DNA of 64,000 bases from Heliocidaris erythrogramma. Lineage: Eukaryota; Echinodermata; Echinoidea; Camarodonta; Echinometridae. The DNA lies in assembly GCA_025617745.1 (NCBI GenBank), contig CM046858.1:39725850-39789849 (forward strand). The letters run 5' to 3'. The notes beneath the pieces are model-generated. The model had not been told where the DNA came from. It worked only from the letters and a program-made list of their open reading frames with translations, and made no database searches. Positions 63,201-64,000 of this stretch are shown piece after piece. Position numbers and translations under genes: made by a program. Within the stretch, counting starts at the first letter, position 1, and the number at the start of each line of letters is the position of its first letter.

Positions 63201-63718
63201 CTCTCCCTCTCTCTCTGTATCTTTCCTGTCTCTTTCTCTCTCTCTCTCTCTCTTTCTCTCTCTTTCTCTACACACATATATATATATATATATACAAATT
63301 ATGTATAACAATGCGCCCTCCCGGCTATTACCATAATACCATATATATATATATGATGTATATATATATATATATCTCACTGTATCTCATCTTTTTTAAA
63401 TCTCCACCGTCTCTTCTCTTGATACAGCTATTTCGACTTCTTCTTCATGTGCGGCTACGCGCCGAACGTCCGCGTCTGCCTTCCCAAGGGCGACGGGATC
63501 TCGAACGCCGACGACCTGCTGGGCAACTGGTTGCTCCGCGGTGCTGTATGGCTAGTAGCCCTACTCGGCTCCTTCGGCAACTTGGTGGTGATACTGGCCC
63601 GGTGCTTCGTCAGCGAGGATAACAAGGTTCATTCTTTCTTCATCATGAACCTGGCCGTGGCTGACTTCCTTATGGGACTCTATCTGCTCATCATCGGTCT
63701 GCATGACGTCATGTTCAG
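2680..63718 (+). CDS. RXFP-like LGR receptor gene, 5' part (16 unique coding exons plus TM exon, partial)
   Basis: Spliced exons 2680-2752, 9301-9489, 17213-17305, 18734-18953, 22689-22760, 51514-51585, 52547-52618, 53193-53264, 54708-54779, 56374-56445, 57656-57727, 59032-59103, 60348-60419, 60855-60926, 61801-61872, 62739-62810 and 63428-63718 give one open frame of about 576 residues. Order: signal peptide, LDLa, acidic linker, LRR N-cap, twelve LRRs, cysteine hinge, TM1 and TM2. The hinge CGYAPNVRVC and the following DGIS, the single LDLa and the LRR block are diagnostic of relaxin receptors RXFP1/RXFP2 and their invertebrate relatives, plasma-membrane GPCRs for relaxin-like peptides that mostly couple to cAMP. 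Every junction is GT-AG and phase-consistent. TM3-TM7 and the stop lie beyond the window. Family identity is strong; ligand and ortholog (for example an echinoderm relaxin-like gonad-stimulating peptide receptor) are inference. Confidence 0.9.
5122..5249. mobile_element. Small foldback (MITE-like) element
   Basis: The left end, ACATCGGCGAGGGCATTAGTA followed by an AATTATC stretch, is matched in inverse by GATAATTATACTAATGCCC and CGAACATGT on the right. About 128 bp, no coding capacity. Confidence 0.55.
8905..9190 (+). repeat. Poly-C and CT-rich pyrimidine tract
   Basis: About 285 bp almost free of purines on the + strand: poly-C near 8918-8937, then CT repeats. It lies about 110 bp upstream of the LDLa exon acceptor. 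Open frames here on both strands are repeat artefacts. Confidence 0.85.
9301..9489 (+). CDS. Exon 2: dibasic segment and LDL-receptor class A module
   Basis: 189 nt, phase 1 in and out, flanked by TTCTGCAG and GTAAGT. The first half encodes a basic stretch with RRHRRQS. The second half is a complete LDLa with six cysteines: CGELFPC, INSTQC, IHQEAIC, DGNIDC and, after ENESDESDEE, a final C. The acidic DGNID/ESDESDEE residues are the usual calcium site. The NST sequon sits where human RXFP1/2 LDLa also carries an N-glycosylation site. In RXFPs this module is needed for receptor activation rather than primary binding. Phase symmetry means it could be skipped in frame. Confidence 0.92.
9507..10345 (+). 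repeat. Dispersed repeat interrupted by a SINE
   Basis: 9507-9587 plus 9941-10345 match the reverse complement of 26085-26530: shared blocks are ATTCATCAGGGTAG-like, GTTGATCTTCC-TGG-GCCC, AATAATCCGTGTC, GTGGGTAAGGATAA and TTCCACACAGTGACATA. The copies are diverged. The SINE at 9588-9940 is absent from the copy at 26 kb. Confidence 0.7.
9588..9940 (+). mobile_element. tRNA-derived SINE (full length, ~350 bp)
   Basis: An A box (TAGTCGAGTGG near 9597) and a perfect B box (GGTTCGAACCC near 9639) mark a tRNA-like head. CCTTGAGCAAGGCATTTTAT and a CACCCAGGTGTTAAATAGG body follow, and the tail has GCGCTTTG and AAGGCGCTATAAAA, as in many metazoan SINEs. A head fragment of the same family lies at 50826-50924. 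Confidence 0.8.
14946..15540 (+). repeat. GA-rich low-complexity tract
   Basis: About 600 bp of GAGA, AAAG and ATAG runs, purine-only over long stretches. The minus-strand Ser/Phe/Leu-rich open frames here are artefacts. The second copy is at about 33415-34010. Confidence 0.85.
16415..16756 (+). repeat. Tandem duplication, 2 x ~170 bp
   Basis: Two adjacent near-identical units (16415-16584 and 16585-16756) both begin TTTATATAAACACAGAAGAG and end GCATACACTTTGAAC. Few differences, so relatively recent. Both haplotype copies have it. Confidence 0.9.
17213..17305 (+). CDS. Exon 3: acidic linker between LDLa and LRR domain
   Basis: 93 nt, phase 1 to 1, between CTATCACAG and GTAAGATA. Encodes LDDKNRRVYTYMDQGKHDDS, then SEEDDFIAPAC. 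It is a hydrophilic stretch with an acidic cluster (DDSSEEDD) and two tyrosines, ending in the first cysteine before the LRR N-cap. In human RXFP1/2 the LDLa-LRR linker contributes to ligand binding and activation, so this is a candidate binding segment. Skipping it keeps frame. The sequence is identical in the second copy at 35679. Confidence 0.85.
17384..17541. repeat. Inverted repeat in intron 3
   Basis: GGAGTGGAAATCCAC at 17384-17398 is exactly inverted at 17527-17541, and a third GGAGTGGAAACCC lies just upstream. Probably a short foldback element. The second copy lies at about 35850-36004, with a 7-bp deletion in the interior. Confidence 0.6.
18734..18953 (+). CDS. Exon 4: LRR N-terminal cap with long insertion
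   Basis: 220 nt, phase 1 in and 2 out, after CTTCTTTTAG and before GTAAGC. Translated in the gene frame it gives DAGTYPDVCRC, then about 43 residues to the next cysteine in LDISC, then TSKKLERVPKALPADTLYL. The C-x-C ... C and the KLERVPKALP strand are an LRRNT cap. The spacing C-x-C-x43-C is much longer than the roughly 8 residues in human RXFP1. The extra segment is rich in D, E, Y and F. A 110-residue frame beginning with ATG at the first base of this exon is in the wrong phase. Confidence 0.88.
19845..19964. mobile_element. Near-perfect hairpin element (~120 bp)
   Basis: GCAAATCCAAACAGGAATTC and the following TATTCAAGTGGGGGGG are inverted almost perfectly on the right side, with a ~30-bp loop. 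The second copy at 38309-38428 has intact GGGCGC/GCGCCC ends, whereas the left end here reads GACCGC. Confidence 0.8.
20207..20326 (-). mobile_element. tRNA-derived SINE head, minus strand
   Basis: Reverse-complement reading gives GGCGCGATGGCTCAGTGGTA with A box TGGCTCAGTGG, and a B box GGTTCGAAACC within CCCGGGTTCGAAACC. A non-tRNA body follows. Not a functional tRNA: no closing acceptor stem. The second copy is 38671-38790. Confidence 0.75.
21538..21791. mobile_element. Foldback (MITE-like) element, 254 bp
   Basis: The left TGGCCCGTATCCTGAACTCC and the right GGAGTTCGGAATATGGGCCA are inverted copies. The interior repeats AACTCCGG-TTAAG-like and TTTAAGTTAAA-like motifs in both orientations. 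It sits next to the 43-bp minisatellite. The second copy at 40003-40245 is shorter by a small deletion near the left end. Confidence 0.75.
22010..22530. repeat. Minisatellite, 43-45 bp unit, ~11 copies, two palindromes per unit
   Basis: CACTATGTGATAT recurs at 22088, 22132, 22175, 22219, 22262, 22306, 22351, 22394 (last with one change), near 22437 and at 22481, a spacing of 43-45 bp. Each unit has the palindrome CACTATGTGATATAGTG and the near-palindrome AACATTGTGTACACAGTGTT. Alternating 43 and 44 bp keeps a minus-strand frame open for 195 codons by arithmetic alone. Second copy at about 40460-40975. Confidence 0.92.
22689..22760 (+). CDS. Exon 5: LRR 1
   Basis: 72 nt, phase 2-2, between CTCTTACAG and GTAAGT. 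Encodes LDLSDNRITRLHGDSFQNLT then RLREL (first base set from the previous exon), the classic 24-residue LRR pattern. NLT is a possible N-glycosylation site. The second copy is 41143-41214, identical. Confidence 0.93.
22893..23162 (+). repeat. GAT/GGTGAT trinucleotide microsatellite
   Basis: About 270 bp of GATGAT and GGTGAT runs starting 130 bp after LRR 1. Read on the minus strand it gives a poly-His frame with no other gene character. Second copy about 41349-41617. Confidence 0.95.
23925..24210 (+). repeat. GAA/GAT microsatellite interrupted by a short hairpin element
   Basis: AAGAAG and GATGAT runs lie on both sides of the element at 24025-24148. The interruption contains poly-G and poly-C runs. 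Homopolymer lengths differ in the second copy (42390-42677). Confidence 0.9.
24025..24148. mobile_element. hAT-like MITE with 8-bp flanking duplication
   Basis: The ends CAGTGGCGGCACCA and TGGTGCCGCCACTG are perfect 14-bp inverted repeats, flanked on both sides by AGGAGGAG (24017-24024 and 24149-24156). CAGTG-type ends with 8-bp duplications fit hAT elements. The flank is itself a simple repeat, so the duplication is weaker evidence than usual. Second copy 42484-42622. Confidence 0.7.
25203..25366 (+). repeat. TTC-rich microsatellite
   Basis: Runs of TTCTTC with short interruptions. Second copy about 43673-43826, which differs in its right half. Confidence 0.9.
26085..26530 (-). repeat. Dispersed repeat, uninterrupted copy
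   Basis: Reverse complement of the repeat at 9507-10345 without the SINE. Includes poly-T/CT runs near 26150-26310. Second copy 44560-45001. Confidence 0.7.
27797..28085 (+). repeat. GATAA pentanucleotide microsatellite
   Basis: About 290 bp of AGATAAGATAAG and variants. Second copy about 46266-46558. Confidence 0.92.
28336..28835. other. Assembly gap (500 N)
   Basis: Exactly 500 N, a conventional placeholder. Sequence on the right begins at a point equivalent to 10360 on the left. Confidence 0.99.
34881..35222 (+). repeat. Tandem duplication 2 x ~170 bp (second haplotype copy)
   Basis: Equivalent of 16415-16756; the two units start at 34881 and 35051. Confidence 0.88.
35679..35771 (+). 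CDS. Exon 3, redundant second copy
   Basis: Same 93 nt as 17213-17305 with the same splice sites. It cannot follow exon 5 in one transcript: exon 5 leaves two bases (CT), so this exon would read CTT TGA. Treat as the allele of the first copy. Confidence 0.85.
37198..37417 (+). CDS. Exon 4, redundant second copy
   Basis: Same 220 nt as 18734-18953, with the same acceptor and donor. Belongs to the same locus as the first copy. Confidence 0.85.
38309..38428. mobile_element. Hairpin element, second copy with complete ends
   Basis: Arms GGGCGCAAATCCAAACAGG and CCTGTTTGGATTTGCGCCC are perfect inverted repeats. See 19845-19964 for the variant form. Confidence 0.82.
38671..38790 (-). mobile_element. 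tRNA-derived SINE head, second copy
   Basis: Equivalent of 20207-20326, same A and B boxes. Confidence 0.72.
40003..40245. mobile_element. Foldback element, second copy
   Basis: Equivalent of 21538-21791 with the left end CGGCCCGTATCCTGAACTCC and a small internal deletion. Confidence 0.72.
40460..40975. repeat. Two-palindrome minisatellite, second copy
   Basis: Equivalent of 22010-22530. One unit near 40810-40850 has the other variant type (ATAATGCGAAAC, TACTCAGTGG), as expected from exchange between units. Confidence 0.9.
41143..41214 (+). CDS. Exon 5 (LRR 1), redundant second copy
   Basis: Identical 72 nt to 22689-22760, bounded by CTCTTACAG and GTAAGT. In the collapsed locus this or the first copy splices to the LRR 2 exon at 51514. 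Confidence 0.88.
41349..41617 (+). repeat. GAT microsatellite, second copy
   Basis: Equivalent of 22893-23162. Confidence 0.92.
42484..42622. mobile_element. hAT-like MITE, second copy
   Basis: Equivalent of 24025-24148, longer because its internal poly-C runs are longer. Confidence 0.68.
43673..43826 (+). repeat. TTC microsatellite, second copy
   Basis: Equivalent of 25203-25366 with a purer TTC run in the right half. Confidence 0.88.
44560..45001 (-). repeat. Dispersed repeat, second copy
   Basis: Equivalent of 26085-26530. Confidence 0.68.
46266..46558 (+). repeat. GATAA microsatellite, second copy
   Basis: Equivalent of 27797-28085. Confidence 0.9.
46808..47655 (+). other. Unique intronic sequence
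   Basis: No exon or element recognised. Holds a poly-C run near 47199-47212 and a CT microsatellite at about 47382-47409. Confidence 0.6.
47656..49153 (+). mobile_element. 5'-truncated LINE with poly-A tail and target-site duplication
   Basis: The insertion is bounded by ATTAAGC at 47649-47655 and again at 49154-49160, directly after a ~20-base poly-A tail. It carries only the C-terminal part of the reverse-transcriptase ORF and a ~500-bp 3' region. Truncation, poly-A and a short duplication are the marks of target-primed reverse transcription. An L1-like clade is plausible from the poly-A tail and zinc-binding domain, but not certain. Confidence 0.85.
47669..48641 (+). pseudogene. LINE ORF2 C-terminus with zf-RVT domain, frameshifted
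   Basis: The first frame (47669-48301) ends with LREFQFKLIHNILYTNHHLF and NLCSFCETEEETF. A second frame continues FYTCEFVQSVWEMCTRLLDF to a stop at 48639-48641. Together these give the C-x2-C ... C pattern and flanking W of the zinc-binding region that follows reverse transcriptase in many non-LTR retrotransposons. The join near 48285 is a frameshift, so the copy is dead. The polymerase core is absent by 5' truncation. Not a host gene. Confidence 0.85.
49548..50293. mobile_element. 746-bp palindromic DNA element with nested inverted repeats
   Basis: The left CAGGGTGTTCAGACGCTA and the right TAGCGTCTGAACAGGGGG are imperfect terminal inverted repeats. An inner pair, CACTGACCTCTACCACCTGG near 49711 and CCAGGTCGTAGAGGTCAGTG near 49972, is also inverted. 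GTCTGAACG recurs inside, with CTATACGAT and ACGTATA motifs. The middle is GC- and CpG-rich, and the open frames there are not gene-like. Confidence 0.7.
50525..50532. promoter_or_regulatory. CRE-type palindrome TGACGTCA in intron
   Basis: Perfect 8-bp CREB/ATF consensus site. A single 8-mer is weak evidence of function. Confidence 0.2.
50826..50924 (-). mobile_element. tRNA-derived SINE fragment (head only), minus strand
   Basis: The reverse complement shows A box (GTGGTCGAGTGG), B box (GGTTCGATCC) and CCTTGAGCAAGGCATTTTAT, as in the SINE at 9588. The 3' body and tail are missing. Confidence 0.72.
51235..51500 (+). repeat. CT-rich pyrimidine tract abutting the LRR 2 acceptor
   Basis: About 265 bp of CT repeats with TTTATATTT interruptions every ~60-70 bp. 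It ends 13 bp before the exon at 51514. Confidence 0.9.
51514..51585 (+). CDS. Exon 6: LRR 2
   Basis: 72 nt, phase 2-2, acceptor TACACAG, donor GTAAGT. Reads LVITHNRMRTVDEDAFLNTV then SLEML. The strand is LVITHN, slightly off the usual LxLxxN pattern. Confidence 0.9.
51863..52494. mobile_element. TU-like foldback element made of ~15-17 bp tandem repeats in alternating orientation
   Basis: Runs of a GGACAACTACCCCC-like unit (51863-52030) are followed by inverted units GGGGTAGTTGTCC-like (52031-52250). Direct units come again (52260-52400), then inverted units (52401-52494). The outermost ends GGACAACTAC and GTAGTTGTCC are inverted. Sea urchin TU elements are known for inverted repeats built from short tandem units; this has the same architecture. 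Confidence 0.7.
52547..52618 (+). CDS. Exon 7: LRR 3
   Basis: 72 nt, phase 2-2, acceptor CACAATTTAG, donor GTAAGT. Reads LDLSDNHIETFTSEHFKTLR then HLTLL, a canonical LRR. Confidence 0.92.
53100..53190 (+). repeat. CT microsatellite that forms the LRR 4 polypyrimidine tract
   Basis: CT and TTC runs continue without interruption to TTTACAG at the acceptor of the exon at 53193. A poly-C run precedes it near 53091. Confidence 0.88.
53193..53264 (+). CDS. Exon 8: LRR 4
   Basis: 72 nt, phase 2-2. Reads LRLSRNHFRCEDTDCFRNLV then SLREL. Two cysteines five apart (CEDTDC) inside one repeat are unusual and could form a local disulfide. Confidence 0.9.
53922..54063. mobile_element. Foldback element, family F1, copy 1
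   Basis: CAGGGGAGCGTTTCATCAAG and its inverse CTTGATGAAACGCTCCCCTG flank a 142-bp hairpin. GTCAGTGATTTTTAC is also inverted as GTAAAAATCACTGAC. The same family in reverse orientation is at 59645-59788. Confidence 0.88.
54125..54600 (+). repeat. CT-rich tract with CACTCCCTA interruptions
   Basis: CT repeats with regularly spaced CTCACTCCCTA(C/T)A motifs about every 40-45 bp, i.e. a higher-order tandem repeat of a CT microsatellite. Poly-C near 54497-54509. Confidence 0.85.
54708..54779 (+). CDS. Exon 9: LRR 5
   Basis: 72 nt, phase 2-2, acceptor CCAATTACAG, donor GTAAGT. Reads LELVACGITELTPDMFRNLQ then SLSVL. The consensus asparagine is replaced by cysteine (VACGI), a C-type variant. Confidence 0.9.
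54780..56373 (+). other. Intron 9
   Basis: No exon seen. Contains a GAA-rich tract at about 55945-56085 and a CT run near 56210-56255; otherwise AT-rich. Confidence 0.6.
56374..56445 (+). CDS. Exon 10: LRR 6
   Basis: 72 nt, phase 2-2, acceptor TGTTGCAG, donor GTGAGT. Reads LQLSYNAITEIRQSHMNGLE then NLLDL. Confidence 0.92.
56936..57034. mobile_element. 99-bp MITE-like hairpin
   Basis: TTAGGGCGAATCCT at the left and AGGATTCGCCCTAA at the right are perfect inverted repeats. It directly abuts the next element. Confidence 0.65.
57035..57120 (+). mobile_element. Truncated left end of the 57122-57614 element family
   Basis: Begins GCTACAGTCACACACGGCC, the same terminus as the full element immediately downstream, and then diverges. 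Confidence 0.6.
57122..57614. mobile_element. 493-bp DNA element with long terminal inverted repeats
   Basis: TGCTACAGTCACACACGGCC at the left is exactly inverted at the right end, and the similarity continues for about 60 bp. TTTA flanks both sides (57118-57121 and 57615-57618). The interior is filled with GACCCGTAT/GGGTC-type motifs in both orientations. No transposase frame, so non-autonomous. Confidence 0.82.
57656..57727 (+). CDS. Exon 11: LRR 7
   Basis: 72 nt, phase 2-2, acceptor GTCTGCAG, donor GTAAGT, only 41 bp after the element above. Reads LYLSSNLISRIEHGTFSGMD then NLLKL. Confidence 0.92.
57728..59031 (+). other. Intron 11
   Basis: No exon seen. CT run near 58028-58060, poly-C near 58530-58546. 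Confidence 0.6.
59032..59103 (+). CDS. Exon 12: LRR 8
   Basis: 72 nt, phase 2-2, acceptor TTACATATTAG, donor GTGAGT. Reads LLLHDNKLTNISVGIFPVMT then ELAIL. NIS is a possible glycosylation site. Confidence 0.9.
59264..59563. mobile_element. GC-rich 300-bp element with TTAA-flanked inverted ends
   Basis: TTAAAGGGATACGC at the left and GCGTATCCCTTTAA at the right are perfect inverted repeats that begin and end with TTAA, as in piggyBac-type insertions. The interior is strikingly GC- and CpG-rich for this window. No transposase. Confidence 0.65.
59645..59788. mobile_element. Foldback element, family F1, copy 2 (inverted relative to copy 1)
   Basis: CTGGGGAGCGTTTCATCAAG and CTTGATGAAACGCTCCCCAG form the arms. 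The interior matches the reverse complement of 53922-54063. A diverged half-copy (GTTATAAGCTATTGAAACC) lies at about 60020-60085. Confidence 0.88.
60348..60419 (+). CDS. Exon 13: LRR 9
   Basis: 72 nt, phase 2-2, acceptor CATTACAG, donor GTGAGT. Reads LKLDENEIDTIEPGSFELVK then NVMHL, with an unusually acidic strand surface (DENEID). Confidence 0.91.
60855..60926 (+). CDS. Exon 14: LRR 10
   Basis: 72 nt, phase 2-2, acceptor CCCCATGTAG, donor GTGAGT. Reads FTLMKNKLRRIEVGMFDGLG then NVTDM. NVT is a possible glycosylation site. Confidence 0.9.
60958..61108. mobile_element. Imperfect foldback element with CRE and E-box
   Basis: The left GCCCGTTATACATAAGACGTCATTT resembles the inverse of the right end, where AAATGACGTCACGTGTGAAA is followed by AGGGC. 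TGACGTCA (61084-61091) overlaps CACGTG (61090-61095). Confidence 0.5.
61801..61872 (+). CDS. Exon 15: LRR 11
   Basis: 72 nt, phase 2-2, acceptor TTTTTCGCAG, donor GTAAGT. Reads MSFRQNEIEVIEENAFDVLI then KLESL. Confidence 0.91.
62119..62541. mobile_element. Foldback element interrupted by a second palindromic element
   Basis: The outer element has GGGCAGCGTTTCATCAAACC at the left. On the right, TGTACTTATGACGGTTT (ending near 62238) and then GATGAAACGATGCCC (62527-62541) complete the inverse, split by the insertion. Ends resemble family F1 (AGCGTTTCATCAA). Confidence 0.72.
62240..62526. mobile_element. Palindromic array of ATTCATAAGGACCGC units
   Basis: Two consecutive hairpins (about 62252-62373 and 62392-62522). 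Each has several ATTCATAAGGACC(G/A)C direct units on the left and inverse GCGGTCCTTATGAAT-type units on the right. No coding capacity. Confidence 0.75.
62739..62810 (+). CDS. Exon 16: LRR 12
   Basis: 72 nt, phase 2-2, acceptor TTTTTTACAG, donor GTAAGG. Reads LDLQKNKLTEVPRELFTPLK then NLNN plus AT of the Ile codon completed by the next exon. A last LRR with the EVP signature leading to the hinge. Confidence 0.92.
63140..63380 (+). repeat. CT and TA microsatellites before the TM exon
   Basis: CT repeats at about 63155-63270, then TA repeats near 63280-63297 and 63340-63375. Confidence 0.9.
63428..63718 (+). CDS. Exon 17: cysteine hinge, TM1, ICL1 and TM2 of the RXFP-like receptor
   Basis: 291 nt, phase 2-2, acceptor CTTGATACAG, donor GTACGATG. 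Starts IYFDFFFMCGYAPNVRVCLP and KGDGIS, the RXFP hinge. TM1 follows (VWLVALLGSFGNLVVILA, with the conserved GN), then a short loop, then TM2 (FFIMNLAVADFLMGLYLLII, with the conserved LAxAD aspartate). Ends HDVMFR, where human RXFP1 continues with an RG-Y motif. The exon is clearly GC-richer than its surroundings. A frame running into the intron stops at 63735-63737. Confidence 0.95.
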
Positions 63719-63879
63719 GTACGATGACTTAATATAAGGGATTCCTTTTTTTTTCTTTTTTTTTTTGCTTCTTGTTTGTTTACTAGAAAGAGTGTAGAGT
63801 CTGGAGTTCAGAAGGTGTACAAATAAGCATTACCATCTCCTACCTTGTCGAAGGAACCACGATGTTGTGAAGATGTACC

Positions 63880-64000
63880 AATGGTGTCAAGAGGTGCTAG
63901 TGGGTGTTAAGAGATCTCAGTAGGTGTCAATGGGTGCGAGTGAGTGCCAAGAGGTGCCAGTGGTGTCAACAGGTGCTAATGTATATAAAGAGGTATTAAT
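63880..64000 (+). repeat. Short minisatellite (GGTGTCAA/GAGGTGC type), runs off window
   Basis: Repeated AAGAGGTGC, GGTGTCAA and AGTGGGTG blocks, imperfect. Right end not visible. Confidence 0.6.

Overview
This is a eukaryotic, intron-rich, AT-rich and very repeat-rich window carrying most of one gene. The gene is on the + strand and encodes a relaxin-family-peptide-receptor-like (RXFP1/2-like, type C leucine-rich-repeat) G-protein-coupled receptor. The exon series is: signal peptide (2680-2752), one LDL-receptor class A module (9301-9489), an acidic linker (17213-17305), an LRR N-cap (18734-18953), twelve leucine-rich-repeat exons of exactly 72 nt (22689-22760, then 51514 through 62810), and the first 7TM exon with the hinge, TM1 and TM2 (63428-63718). 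All introns are GT-AG and all phases agree (1-1-1-2, then 2-2 for every LRR). The reading frame therefore stays open for 1730 nt (about 576 residues) and runs off the right side of the window, so the rest of the 7TM domain and the C-terminus are missing. The organism is probably a marine invertebrate deuterostome, most plausibly an echinoderm such as a sea urchin. That is an inference from gene structure, tRNA-like SINEs, many foldback elements (one resembling the TU foldbacks known from sea urchins) and abundant poly-C, CT and GAT simple repeats. I cannot fix the species.

The main structural fact is an assembly problem. Bases 10360-28335 (end of the left contig) and 28836-46807 (start of the right contig) are the same ~18 kb sequence, separated by exactly 500 N. 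The homology ends exactly at both gap edges, which is what two overlapping, unmerged contigs or haplotypes look like. Exons 3, 4 and 5 therefore appear twice (second copies at 35679, 37198 and 41143). Using both sets in one transcript gives an immediate stop. The real locus is most likely 1-28335 joined to 46808-64000, or equivalently 1-10359 joined to 28836-64000.

Layout: 1-2403 upstream sequence with a SINE, a 426-bp hairpin element and a degenerate satellite. 2404-2752 is the first exon, with two upstream ORFs. 2753-10359 is intron 1, the LDLa exon and a SINE nested in an older dispersed repeat. 10360-46807 is the doubled 18 kb with exons 3-5, simple repeats, a two-palindrome minisatellite and several foldback elements. 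46808-51513 has a 5'-truncated LINE with target-site duplication and a 746-bp palindromic element. 51514-63718 holds LRR exons 6-16 and the hinge/TM exon, with introns full of foldback elements. 63719-64000 is the start of the next intron with a short minisatellite. I see no real tRNA, rRNA or CRISPR and no second intact protein gene. Nearly all other open frames are simple-repeat or transposon artefacts.
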